Positions 40,103 to 48,505 of a stretch of 64,000 nucleotides of DNA are shown one piece after another. Source of the stretch: Streptococcus suis (GTDB lineage: Bacteria; Bacillota; Bacilli; Lactobacillales; Streptococcaceae). Where the stretch lies: contig CP102145.1 of NCBI GenBank assembly GCA_024583055.1, forward strand, positions 1,240,001 to 1,304,000. The letters run 5' to 3'. A program made the translations under genes and the position numbers. Numbering within the stretch: position 1 is the first letter of the stretch; each line of letters begins with the position of its first letter. Under the pieces are notes generated by a model. That model was not told the origin of the DNA, ran no database searches, and was given only the letters and a program-made list of their open reading frames with translations.

Positions 40103-42535
40103 TTATTCCGTAACCTTAAAGAAATTCTTTTGTTTGAGCAGGTAGCCCTTGCCTGCCGATAGGTCGTACTGGACCATCTTGAGTTCTTCTGCTACCTTGG
40201 CATCGCGCTCGGTCAAACCCACTCGGTCCTTGTGGAGGACTTCCGTCAAGAGGGCATAGTAAGGGCTGACCTTGGCATTGGTGGTCTCTAGCATGAGGGC
40301 ATTCATATCGCTTGAATTGACCAACTCGTAATGACGGTCCTCCGTCTCAAAATTGCTCCAAATGAAGTAATCCGTCTTGTATTGGAGGCTAGGGTCTGTC
40401 ACAAAAGCTGACTCAGGATAGAGCCCCGGCAGGTGGTCGCCATAGAAGACAACCGTTACCTTTTGATCCAACTGCTTGAGCTGGTCCAAGAAATCGCGGG
40501 TCGACTGGTCCGTAAAGGACAAAAGTCTTGCATAGCTGGTCAAATTGGCATTTTCCTCAGCCGTGAAATTGACCCCTGTACCTGTAATGGCAACTGGCTC
40601 CTCTGAGTGCCACTGGACATGGTTTTGCATGGTTATAGCCGAGACAAATCGAGGATTACCTGACCGCACCTGCTCCAGTATCAAATCATAGGTCTTCTTG
40701 TCGCTGACAAAATTCCCCTGATAATCCTCAGCCGTCACCGCAATAGGATGGGTCGTAGAGTTCAAGGTGTAAAATTGCTCAATCCCCAGCTGCTTGTAGA
40801 TGGCATTGCGGTTGTAACTGGTATCAAAATAAGGATGGATGGCCACACGCGCCGTGTCCGCATACAAATCACTGATACTTGGCAACTTCTTCATCCGAGG
40901 TGCCACATCCAGATAGACAGACGAAATGGACGAATTGTAATTGTAAAAAGGCAAGCCACTGTAAACCTGAAACTCAATATTAGCCGTACCCCCACCATAA
41001 TGGTCACTCTTCATGAGACCGCTGGTCGTCTGGCTCATAATCTGCTCAATATTTGGCAGGACATTTTGGCTCAAGGTCACACCCGGAATCCGTCTCGGGT
41101 CCGCCAGACTCTCGCTGAGAATGTAAATAACGGTCTGGTCGGTCAGCTGATTGGCACGTTCGGCGTTGATTTCCTCTGCCAGCTTTTCATATTTCTTGAC
41201 GATAGCCTTAATGGTTTTCTCCGAATATCCCTGCGGTTCTTCCATGCTGGTCTTACTCAACTGTTGCAGCCAGAGGAAGGATAGCGTGCGATAACGAGCC
41301 ACGAAAGCATAGCCCTTCCAATCCACGTTCCGCCAATTATTGACCTGGGACAAAATCGGTATCCAACTGGCAATCTTGTGGTCTTTTTCCTTGCGGATAG
41401 CAAAGCCCATTCCCACAATCAAGAAAACAATTATGGCAACCGTCACCAAGCGCTTCCAGAAGGTCTTTACAATTGGCCCCAGGAAATAGCGCCTGTGAAT
41501 ACGACGATAGAAATAAGCGGCGATGATTAGAAAGACGACTGATACAAGGACAATGCGCAAACTGATGAAGCTGAGAATCATCCCCATATTTCCAATCCAC
41601 TTGAAATCATTTGGAGTCAGAGGCTCTGACCGGTAGCGGAATTTGAGGAAATTGGCTGTAATCAAGGTCACATTGAGGCTGGCAATAACAGCCGCCGACA
41701 GGACCTGACGATTGAGCACTAGGCTGATGATGACGTTGAGCAAAAAGAGACAGCCTATCTGAAAAATGATGGCACCAGGGAAGAGATGGCGGGTAAAATA
41801 AGACCCCGTCGCCCCAGCCATGGAGACCTGATAGCCGATATGGGACAGGCTTGCCAGCACCAGACTGATAAAGACCATGCTGTGGACATTGGTCCTGTGG
41901 GCCCGAAACTCCTGCCAGGTCTTTACCAGATAGCGTAGGAAGAAATAGATCGCCACAAAGTGTAGCACCGCAAAAATCGGTACCTGTACGAAGAAGTCCG
42001 TGTAGATGCCTTTTTCCACCAGCGTTTCATAGTGGCTGTCCTTCCAGTAGGAAATGGCCAGAGGGCTCAAGGACAAGAGACTGGTCAAAAGCAGGTAGCC
42101 ATCTGCCACCAGATACTTGTCTGACCAGCTCCTCAATTTCCCACGGATTCGCCCATTATTTCGCCAGTAAATAGCCAACAAAAGAGGCAGGAGCAACATA
42201 AGCACCAACTCATACTGGAAGAGATTGTTGCGGAAGATGTTCCAGGGCTGGAATTTCTTAGCGTTGAGGCGATAGACCAGATTGACCAGATAGAGGCCAC
42301 CGATGAAGTAGCCCACATACTTGGCAAAGACCTTGGTTTTGATAAAGTCTTCATACCTATCCAGCAGGACCAAGATATAAAAAGTAAAAATAAGATAGGC
42401 AAGCAAGGGCAGGGGGATAAACCAGAGCGGGAAAGATACTCCACTTAGCAATAGAGCCCGACCCATCGCCAGCAAAACGGTCATAATCATAACCAGAATA
42501 AATTGCTTGCTTGCCTTTGGATTGATTTGTTTCAT
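40103..42535 (-). CDS. LtaS-like membrane sulfatase-fold phosphotransferase
   Basis: 810 residues: about ten membrane helices in the first 420, then an outer domain of the alkaline phosphatase/sulfatase fold. VIYILSESLADPR is followed by GGGTANIEFQVYSGLPFY, in which the nucleophile Thr of the LtaS family would lie, and VVFYGDHLPGLYPE near the end has the metal-binding Asp-His. Lipoteichoic acid synthases have this plan but are shorter, about 600-700 residues. The likely role is adding a phosphoglycerol-type group to a surface polymer. It starts 12 bases after the next gene, a polytopic protein, and is probably co-expressed with it. Confidence 0.82.
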   Translation of the reverse strand: MKQINPKASKQFILVMIMTVLLAMGRALLLSGVSFPLWFIPLPLLAYLIFTFYILVLLDRYEDFIKTKVFAKYVGYFIGGLYLVNLVYRLNAKKFQPWNIFRNNLFQYELVLMLLLPLLLAIYWRNNGRIRGKLRSWSDKYLVADGYLLLTSLLSLSPLAISYWKDSHYETLVEKGIYTDFFVQVPIFAVLHFVAIYFFLRYLVKTWQEFRAHRTNVHSMVFISLVLASLSHIGYQVSMAGATGSYFTRHLFPGAIIFQIGCLFLLNVIISLVLNRQVLSAAVIASLNVTLITANFLKFRYRSEPLTPNDFKWIGNMGMILSFISLRIVLVSVVFLIIAAYFYRRIHRRYFLGPIVKTFWKRLVTVAIIVFLIVGMGFAIRKEKDHKIASWIPILSQVNNWRNVDWKGYAFVARYRTLSFLWLQQLSKTSMEEPQGYSEKTIKAIVKKYEKLAEEINAERANQLTDQTVIYILSESLADPRRIPGVTLSQNVLPNIEQIMSQTTSGLMKSDHYGGGTANIEFQVYSGLPFYNYNSSISSVYLDVAPRMKKLPSISDLYADTARVAIHPYFDTSYNRNAIYKQLGIEQFYTLNSTTHPIAVTAEDYQGNFVSDKKTYDLILEQVRSGNPRFVSAITMQNHVQWHSEEPVAITGTGVNFTAEENANLTSYARLLSFTDQSTRDFLDQLKQLDQKVTVVFYGDHLPGLYPESAFVTDPSLQYKTDYFIWSNFETEDRHYELVNSSDMNALMLETTNAKVSPYYALLTEVLHKDRVGLTERDAKVAEELKMVQYDLSAGKGYLLKQKNFFKVTE

Positions 42536-42547
42536 AACATTTCTCTC

Positions 42548-44278
42548 TTAGGAAAGGCTTGATTTTCGGTAAATAAAGATGTAGTACATCGACCAGACTA
42601 GCCATCCAGTCAAACTGATAATGATAACTGGCAGTAACCACCATTGTTGTTTGTAGGATAGGACAAGGGTATTCTTCCCCGGTTGGCTGGTAACCGTTGG
42701 CACACCGATTTCGGAAAGTTCTACAGCCTCTCTATCTAAAACGGTGTTATTCAAAACAAGCTGACTGTCTTGGTAAACAATAACTGGTACCGCAGTTTCT
42801 TCTGCTTCTGACGCCGTCCAAGTCACCACCAGCTGATTACCATCAACTTCTTTGGCAAAATCTTGATTTGGTAAAATCACTTGGTCACGATAGGTAAAAT
42901 AGGTATTATCCGACTCTTCGTTGGTCAGATGTCCAGTCTTTTCTGATAAATCTGGTACATAGTCCGGCGTGGATTTCTGAGCAATCTGGATAAATTCGCC
43001 CAAGTCTTTAGAATGAAATGAAGCCTGTAACTCTTCCGTCGTCCCGTACAAGGTCGTATGAATTCGTTTTTGCAGGAAAGTATCACTGTAATAATGCCCA
43101 TTGATTTCCTTATAACTTTCATTCCAGAGGAAACCAACCGAAACAAGCAAAGAAATAATCGTCAAACCAGAAAAGATTTTCTGCATTTTTTCTGACAAAC
43201 CAGAAACCTGGACCCCTACGACTGCCAGTAAAAGAGCATTGGCATAGAGGAAAAAGCGGAATGGAAATTGGATCAACTCAACTAAGTCAATCCCCTTGCC
43301 AGCTACTAATTGCCAAGGGAAGAGGTTGGTTGACAAAATCAAAAATACTGCGTAGGTAAAAGCAAGACCAGCCAGAACCAGCGATTGTTTCTTCCAATTT
43401 TTCACCAAGAAATAGAGATAGGTCCCAAAGAAAATTGGCAATGGATATGGATAGTATAGAAAGGCTGTTTTGAGCCACGTTACGGTATTGAGTACAAATT
43501 TTTTGTTAACAAATGGTGGTACCAAAGCGTTGGTTGCATTGATATAAACCAGTGGCAACCAGATATTGATAGTCAGGAGCAGAAAAATCCCTACCGACAG
43601 GGCTACTTGCCCAATAATCTTCATTTTTTGGTCTGATTTCCACCAACCAATAAGGAAGAGAATGCCATAGGCAATGACCAAGAACAAGGTCGATAGCATA
43701 TGAACCTGCAACATGAGCCCTACCGCTCCTGCCATGAGGAATTTCGGTACTTTTTTGGTCTGCAAGAAACGCACTGCAGGGATTAAACAAAGCGGAAAGA
43801 GAGCCACTCCCCAGCTGGTAAATCCTTGGGTTGCCCACCAATACTGAATGGAGTAGGTCGTCACAAAGAACATAGATAAGAGAATGGAATGAGTATATTT
43901 GACCTTGACCTCACGCATGAGGAAATAGAGGGAGGTTGCACTCAGAGTTCCCAAGAAAAGATTGGATAAAATCTGATAGCGGAACCAGGTCCCACTTAAA
44001 AGAACTAGCGCCCCCTGTAAATAGGCAAAATAAGGTCCATAGAGAGCATTGACAATCCGTCCTGACTGCTGGTAGCCATACAAACTGATGATATAGGAGA
44101 AATTCCCCTCCTTCATCTGCATAGCCGCATCATAGAAACGATTGTAGTGGAAAATCAAGTCCGCACCTGTCACCATGCCCTTAGTGAGCAAGTGGGGAAC
44201 CAATAATAATAAAGAAAAGCCCACAAATAGGCCCAGGGCTACTAAATGGGGATGCTTTTTTAGCATAGTTTTTAACAT
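42548..44278 (-). CDS. Polytopic membrane protein, GT-C/YfhO-like
   Basis: About 576 residues from MLKTMLKKHPHLVALGLFV, with about 11 hydrophobic helices, an outer loop domain near residues 390-540 and a last helix. The layout suggests a GT-C-type glycosyltransferase or flippase-like partner. The early VTGADLIFHYNRFYDA has acidic residues where GT-C enzymes bind substrate. The frame runs back to 44359, but the ATG at 44278 has AAGG upstream and the extra part is a hairpin with a T run. Probably one transcript with the LtaS-like gene. Function not established. Confidence 0.7.
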   Translation of the reverse strand: MLKTMLKKHPHLVALGLFVGFSLLLLVPHLLTKGMVTGADLIFHYNRFYDAAMQMKEGNFSYIISLYGYQQSGRIVNALYGPYFAYLQGALVLLSGTWFRYQILSNLFLGTLSATSLYFLMREVKVKYTHSILLSMFFVTTYSIQYWWATQGFTSWGVALFPLCLIPAVRFLQTKKVPKFLMAGAVGLMLQVHMLSTLFLVIAYGILFLIGWWKSDQKMKIIGQVALSVGIFLLLTINIWLPLVYINATNALVPPFVNKKFVLNTVTWLKTAFLYYPYPLPIFFGTYLYFLVKNWKKQSLVLAGLAFTYAVFLILSTNLFPWQLVAGKGIDLVELIQFPFRFFLYANALLLAVVGVQVSGLSEKMQKIFSGLTIISLLVSVGFLWNESYKEINGHYYSDTFLQKRIHTTLYGTTEELQASFHSKDLGEFIQIAQKSTPDYVPDLSEKTGHLTNEESDNTYFTYRDQVILPNQDFAKEVDGNQLVVTWTASEAEETAVPVIVYQDSQLVLNNTVLDREAVELSEIGVPTVTSQPGKNTLVLSYKQQWWLLPVIIISLTGWLVWSMYYIFIYRKSSLS

Positions 44279-44291
44279 ATCGATACCTTCA

Positions 44292-44316
44292 TAAAAAAAG
44301 AGGGAAATCCTCTCTT
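44292..44316 (-). terminator. Terminator-like hairpin in the leader of the membrane protein gene
   Basis: Minus strand AGAGG-atttc-CCTCT followed by seven T, ending 14 bases before the ATG at 44278. It could attenuate the downstream pair, or end a transcript from upstream. Confidence 0.5.
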
Positions 44317-44441
44317 GTTTTTGTAAATATTCTGCCAATTTGCAGACAATATTTTTCAAAAGTTAGTCACTTTTCAGTATAGCAAGCTTTCCACCCACTG
44401 TCAACGAACAAGGCAAACAGAAAAAAATTTTCCATTAAAAT

Positions 44442-44477
44442 AAATATTGATTGCAGATTTCTCCGCAATCAATACTT
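44442..44477 (-). terminator. Terminator of ksgA
   Basis: Arms AAATATTGATTGC and GCAATCAATACTT form a 12-13 bp stem right after the ksgA stop, with TTTATT on the minus strand. Confidence 0.75.
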
Positions 44478-44479
44478 GC

Positions 44480-45352
44480 TTATAAACCGACTTCCTGCAG
44501 GCTGTAAGACAGACGTGCGAAGTCAGCCATAGAAAGCGCTTCTCCACGGACACTGGCTTCCAGCTCTGCCATGCCAAGTGCCTGCGTCAGCTTATCCTTG
44601 ACCTCTTCGGACTTGCCAAAATGGTTGGTCAGGTTGTTCCACAGGGTCTTGCGGCGGTGAACAAAGCTGGCCTTGGACACCCGGAAGAAGAAATCTTCGT
44701 CTTTGACACTAACCAAGGGTTGGTCACGACGGACCATTTTGAGAATGGCGGAATCCACGTTTGGAGCGGGCACAAAGACAGTGCGAGGCACGATGAAGGC
44801 CACCTTGGCAGTCATGTAGTACTGGACCGCAATGGACAGGCTACCATAGGCCTTGGTGTTTGGCTCGGCAGAGATGCGGTCGGCCACCTCCCGCTGCATC
44901 ATAACCACGAACTCGCTGAAGGGGATCTTGCTCTCAATCAGGTGCATGAGGATGGGGGTGGTGATGTAGTAAGGCAGATTGGCCACGACCTTGATGGGCA
45001 GATCTGGATTCTTGAAGTTCTGAATCTGGGTCTGCAGATCGGTCTTTAGGATGTCTTGGTTGACTACGGTTACATTGTCAAAGCGACCCAAGGTATCCGC
45101 CAAAATCGGAATCAGGCGGTCGTCAATTTCAAAGGCCATGACCTCAGCAGCACTCTCTGCTAAAAATTCTGTCAAGGCCCCGATTCCAGGACCGATTTCG
45201 ATGACATTGACATTCTGGTCAATCTCTGCCGTGTCCACAATCTTCTGTAAAATATTGGTATCGGTCAAAAAGTTCTGACCGAAGGATTTCTTAAAGGTAA
45301 ACCCGTGACGTTCCAGGACGGCACGAGTAACGTTTTTGTCTGCGATTCTCAT
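44480..45352 (-). CDS. rsmA: 16S rRNA dimethyladenosine transferase
   Basis: KsgA/RsmA dimethylates two adenines in the 3' helix of 16S rRNA. The 290 residues show [21 protein letters not shown] (SAM loop) and [12 protein letters not shown] (catalytic NLPY). In related genomes it follows rnmV directly; here it is 2.6 kb away and has a TPR gene 11 bases upstream. Confidence 0.95.
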   Translation of the reverse strand: MRIADKNVTRAVLERHGFTFKKSFGQNFLTDTNILQKIVDTAEIDQNVNVIEIGPGIGALTEFLAESAAEVMAFEIDDRLIPILADTLGRFDNVTVVNQDILKTDLQTQIQNFKNPDLPIKVVANLPYYITTPILMHLIESKIPFSEFVVMMQREVADRISAEPNTKAYGSLSIAVQYYMTAKVAFIVPRTVFVPAPNVDSAILKMVRRDQPLVSVKDEDFFFRVSKASFVHRRKTLWNNLTNHFGKSEEVKDKLTQALGMAELEASVRGEALSMADFARLSYSLQEVGL

Positions 45353-45363
45353 GTGTGTTCTTT

Positions 45364-45996
45364 CTAAATAATTCTGTAGGTAGTCATTAATTCTCTAACT
45401 TCTTCCACCCCAATATCATCATCTGCTTCTTCAAAAGCAGTAATGGATTGCATAAATGCTTGTTCAGCTAAGTCAGTTATTCTGCTTGTAGCATAGATTT
45501 CCCCCAAACCTCGATAGGCACAAGCTTGGGCAATGAGGTCATCTGTCATCAAAGCATTCTCTAAACTTCGTTTCATAAAATGCAGAGCAGATTCTAGCTC
45601 TCCTAATTGCAATCGCAAATAGCCTTGCTCATACTCATTAACCGACCATTTCAATTTGTCTTCTGAAAAATCAGTTGCTAGCAACTTAGCCTCTTCCTCA
45701 ATTAACTCCAAAGCCTTCTCAAAGTTACCTTGACTCCGATAGACCATGGCAAGTTGGTGCAAACCGATATGCTCTTGCTCCACGTCTTTTTCATTGCGAG
45801 ATAGTTGAATGTAGCGTTGACAAGCTAATAAAGCTTTTTCAAAGTTTTGTTCGTCAAGATAAATGTAGGCAAATAAATTGAGAACAGCATATTCCAAACA
45901 AGTCTCAACCCGATAATCTTCCTCAATCAACTGCTTTGCTTCTACTATTTTTCCTTCAAAAAAATACTCCCATGCCTTGTCTATAGTATTACTCAT
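45364..45996 (-). CDS. Tetratricopeptide repeat protein, unknown role
   Basis: 210 residues from the ATG that follows GGGAG. It has about five TPR-like helix pairs ([66 protein letters not shown]). TPR units bind peptides or proteins. It has no DNA-binding domain, so it is not a full Rgg/Rap-like regulator. It directly precedes rsmA. Confidence 0.7.
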   Translation of the reverse strand: MSNTIDKAWEYFFEGKIVEAKQLIEEDYRVETCLEYAVLNLFAYIYLDEQNFEKALLACQRYIQLSRNEKDVEQEHIGLHQLAMVYRSQGNFEKALELIEEEAKLLATDFSEDKLKWSVNEYEQGYLRLQLGELESALHFMKRSLENALMTDDLIAQACAYRGLGEIYATSRITDLAEQAFMQSITAFEEADDDIGVEEVRELMTTYRII

Positions 45997-46081
45997 ATAC
46001 ATCTCCCATCGTATCTTCACATTATTCTGAGTTCATAATCTTGATTTTACCAACGGTTACTAGATAGTCTCCATTCTATCC

Positions 46082-46339
46082 TCACTTATAATGGTCCTTT
46101 AGCGACAAGATATACAACTGGTCGGATTCTACCATATAAATCAACCGATCCTCCGCATCAATCCGTCTCGACCAGGCACCCTGATAATCATACTTCAAAG
46201 GTTCTGGTTTGGCAATGCCTTCAAAAGGATGTCGTTGCGTATCCTTGATAATCTTATTGATTCGCTTCAGTGTTTTCTTATCCTGACCCTGCCAATAAAG
46301 ATAGTCTTCCCAAGCATCCTCTGTAAAATGGATTCCCAT
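46082..46339 (-). CDS. yoeB: YoeB-family toxin
   Basis: 85 residues with the YoeB pattern: FTEDAWEDYLYWQGQDKKTLKRINKII, PFEGIAKPEPLKYDYQGAWSRRID, EDRLIYMV and the C-terminal HYK. YoeB cleaves mRNA at the ribosomal A site. The antitoxin gene lies one base upstream. Confidence 0.93.
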   Translation of the reverse strand: MGIHFTEDAWEDYLYWQGQDKKTLKRINKIIKDTQRHPFEGIAKPEPLKYDYQGAWSRRIDAEDRLIYMVESDQLYILSLKDHYK

Positions 46340-46340
46340 G

Positions 46341-46601
46341 CTAGTCAGCCTCTATCAGGTTTCGTTCTTGAGTTTGTCCCGCTTTGACTTGAGCCATACC
46401 ACGTAGAACTTTTTGGGACAGATAAGTGTTCCGAGCAACAGCAAGGGTTTCTTGTAAACTATCCCACTCACTCTTTGAGAGTACAACAATATCTTCCTCT
46501 GGATTTTTATTAACCACGACCAAGGGCTCAAACTCGTCATTGACCTTTTTCATATAGTCCTTTAAGTGGTTTCGAAAATGGGAATATACAATAGCTTCCA
46601 T
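46341..46601 (-). CDS. yefM: YefM-family antitoxin
   Basis: 86 residues from MEAIVYSHFRNHLKDYMKKV, with VVNKNPEEDIVVLSKSEWDSLQET in the Phd/YefM fold. AGAGG is 8 bases upstream. It neutralises YoeB and represses their shared promoter. Confidence 0.92.
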   Translation of the reverse strand: MEAIVYSHFRNHLKDYMKKVNDEFEPLVVVNKNPEEDIVVLSKSEWDSLQETLAVARNTYLSQKVLRGMAQVKAGQTQERNLIEAD

Positions 46602-46630
46602 AAGCAATACCTCTCATCATTTCTAGGCTT

Positions 46631-46677
46631 ACTATAGCATAGAAAAAAAGAGTTGTCAAACTTATTGTACAACTCTT
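46631..46677 (-). promoter_or_regulatory. yefM-yoeB promoter and operator
   Basis: Minus strand TTGACA (46659-46654), 17 bases, TATAGT (46636-46631). An inverted repeat AAGAGTTGT/ACAACTCTT spans 46648-46677 and contains TGTACA at 46666-46671, the core YefM is known to bind in E. coli. Confidence 0.7.
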
Positions 46678-46815
46678 CATCAATTCTTATGCGTGTTTCT
46701 CATTTTTTGCCTTTTATTTTAAAAAAGCGGAACAAAATACTTGTTGTTTTCCGAATTAATCTAGTGTAGGGAAGTTCCGAAGGCGGGACGGAAATCTGAT
46801 GCAGGAGGTGAGGCC

Positions 46816-46860
46816 ATGGCACAACTCCTTAGAAAGGTGACCGTCGATGTCAGTTTATGA
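46816..46860 (+). CDS. 14-codon leader ORF overlapping the type I toxin
   Basis: AGGAGGTGAGGCC leads straight into ATG for MAQLLRKVTVDVSL and then TGA. The toxin start at 46847 lies inside it in another frame. The strong RBS suggests that translating this leader controls or couples toxin translation. The protein itself may have no role. Confidence 0.5.
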   Translation: MAQLLRKVTVDVSL

Positions 46861-46930
46861 GGCAATTGAGCTAATGATAAACTTTGGCATTCTTTTACTG
46901 GCTATTTTAACATTTCAACGAAAAAAATAA
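46847..46930 (+). CDS. Holin-like type I toxin (TxpA/BsrG type), 27 aa
   Basis: MSVYEAIELMINFGILLLAI then LTFQRKK: one membrane helix and a basic tail. It matches the BsrG/TxpA style (M-x-V-Y-E-S/A-x-x-x-M-I-x-F-G). Such peptides insert in the membrane when freed from their antisense RNA. AAAGGTGA is 8 bases upstream. A convergent promoter and two terminators complete the locus. Confidence 0.8.
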   Translation: MSVYEAIELMINFGILLLAILTFQRKK

Positions 46931-47053
46931 ACAGTAAAACCGCACTTCCAACTTTGACAGGTCTGTAAGTAGCGGTTTTTCTGTTATCTACAAATACGTC
47001 CCGTCTTTAAAACGGTCCTATGGGTCATCAGGTGAAAACTTGGTGACCTTTCT
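46930..47053 (-). ncRNA. Predicted antisense RNA antitoxin of the type I toxin
   Basis: A perfect-spacing minus promoter, TTGACA (47088-47083), 17 bases, TACAAT (47065-47060), points at the toxin 3' end. The transcript would begin near 47053. It would end at the hairpin AAAACCGC...GCGGTTTT (46979-46936) with a T-rich tail, about 120 bases in all. It would pair with the toxin mRNA 3' region, as RatA pairs with txpA and SR4 with bsrG. Confidence 0.65.
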
Positions 47054-47061
47054 GTTTTTAT
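47023..47061 (+). terminator. Terminator of the toxin mRNA
   Basis: GGTCATCA and TGGTGACC pair around a 10-base loop, then TTTCTGTTTTTATT. The toxin mRNA would thus overlap almost the whole antisense RNA. The gap 46931-47115 holds no other gene. Confidence 0.65.
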
Positions 47062-47115
47062 TGTAGGCTTTTTAAGTGAAATTGTCAAGTCAATCGGCAG
47101 TTTGCTTCGCTAAAC

Positions 47116-47571
47116 TCACTTATTCTCCACCTTCCACTCACCATCTTCAAACCAGTAGAAATTCTCCGTCAGCTGTGGCTGTTCAAAGATTTCCAACATA
47201 GCTTCAAAACCGTCTGCCAGCTGAACATTCTTCAGGTCCGCACGATCAATCCAAAAGACTTCTCCCTCATCAGAAGATTGGAGAACACCTGAAAACTGGT
47301 TGGTTTTGTAGCAAAATACCAGATAGCGATACTGGTCAGTAGGATCCGTCCAGTTTTGAATGCCACAGAGTTCGAGATTGGATACAGTTAAACCCGTTTC
47401 TTCCTTGATTTCACGAATGACAGAGGCAATAAGCGACTCATTTGGCTCGATATGCCCTCCAGGAAATGTGATTCCCGGCCACTTTGCTGACTTTCGTTCC
47501 TGGACCAACACCCGCTGACCCTCGCTAATCATACACATATTGGTTAAGACAACTTGTTCTCGTCTAGACAT
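47116..47571 (-). CDS. Nudix hydrolase (MutT/8-oxo-dGTPase-like)
   Basis: 151 residues with a full Nudix box, GGHIEPNESLIASVIREIKEETGL. The flanking WPGITFPGGH resembles enzymes that clean oxidised nucleotides, but substrate cannot be read from sequence. It lies 3 bases after the gene at 47575. Confidence 0.88.
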   Translation of the reverse strand: MSRREQVVLTNMCMISEGQRVLVQERKSAKWPGITFPGGHIEPNESLIASVIREIKEETGLTVSNLELCGIQNWTDPTDQYRYLVFCYKTNQFSGVLQSSDEGEVFWIDRADLKNVQLADGFEAMLEIFEQPQLTENFYWFEDGEWKVENK

Positions 47572-47574
47572 TCC

Positions 47575-47943
47575 CTATCTCCCCAAATCATCAAAATAAT
47601 AGAGATTCAAAAATTCTTCCTCAGTAACTAGACGTTTAAAATTGTAAAACCAGCGATAGACTTCCACGGCTGGTCCATCAAACTCTACCCTGTCGTCCAT
47701 TTCTTGCACACCAGCAATATGAAACAAACGACTCTGTTTCCAAATCCCATCCGCATTGACATAGCCATCTTCAACTGAACCACGCAAATAGTCTGCTAGT
47801 TTGTTCTTATCAACCTGCTCATCCTCCCAAACAAGGACATCAGCCGGCAGCAAATAGGTCACTTCTTCATAAGATGAGTAATTCTCATAAGTAGGCTCAA
47901 ACTCGTTTTTTACCAAGCACTTAACAGCGTAAACTCTATCCAT
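47575..47943 (-). CDS. Hypothetical protein, 122 aa
   Basis: I do not recognise this protein. It is acidic and rich in Tyr, Trp and Glu, with no membrane helix or signal peptide. It overlaps rnmV by 8 bases and precedes the Nudix gene by 3, so all three are likely co-translated. Confidence 0.6.
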   Translation of the reverse strand: MDRVYAVKCLVKNEFEPTYENYSSYEEVTYLLPADVLVWEDEQVDKNKLADYLRGSVEDGYVNADGIWKQSRLFHIAGVQEMDDRVEFDGPAVEVYRWFYNFKRLVTEEEFLNLYYFDDLGR

Positions 47944-48505
47944 GATAGCTCACCATACACTCCTCCACTTCCACCAAACTTATCCCAAACAGCTCCAAGC
48001 GTTTGAGGAGTTGCTTGCCGTTGCAGTAGCCGATACGGAGCTTCTCTCCCAGATGTTCTCTCCGCTTGCGGCTGTCGCCCCCCATAAGCAAGCCTAGGCG
48101 AATCAGGTCTGACTTGCTGATGTCAAAGTTTTTTTCATCATCATAGTAGCCACGAACGCCCGCCAGGGCCTTTTCCAAGTCTTCAAAGCTGGCGTGCTCA
48201 ATCCCCAGGGATCGTCCTTTTGTTTTGGACTTGGGGGCAGCCTCGTCCCGCTGTAAGAAGGCGTGTTTGACTGTGGGAATGGTCTGCATAATGATCTTCC
48301 GAATCCGCTCGCCATTGTAGTCTGGGTCAGTAAAGACAATGACGCCACGCAGGTCATGGAGTTTCTCAATGCGTTCCAAGTCATCGTCTGATATGGCAGA
48401 GCCTCTGGTTTCGTAGGTATCTACCTCGTAAAACCTTTTCAAGTTTGCCGTATCATCCTTGCCCTCGACAACGAGGACTTCTTGAATCTTAATTTTCTGA
48501 GTCAA
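47936..48505 (-). CDS. rnmV: Ribonuclease M5
   Basis: Matures 5S rRNA in Gram-positives. The Toprim core is visible: EVLVVEGKDDTANLKRF (catalytic Glu), IVFTDPDYNGERIR (Asp-x-Asp) and LGIEHAS. I start it at TTG 48505 (189 residues, the family size), with AAGGAG 11 bases upstream. The open frame runs further back to 48628, but that part is only the shadow of tatD. It overlaps tatD by 17 bases. Confidence 0.9.
   Translation of the reverse strand: MTQKIKIQEVLVVEGKDDTANLKRFYEVDTYETRGSAISDDDLERIEKLHDLRGVIVFTDPDYNGERIRKIIMQTIPTVKHAFLQRDEAAPKSKTKGRSLGIEHASFEDLEKALAGVRGYYDDEKNFDISKSDLIRLGLLMGGDSRKRREHLGEKLRIGYCNGKQLLKRLELFGISLVEVEECMVSYHG

Noticed and set aside
46736..46815. Metabolite riboswitch before the small toxin
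   Set aside because: No known aptamer pattern; better explained as the long leader of a type I toxin mRNA.
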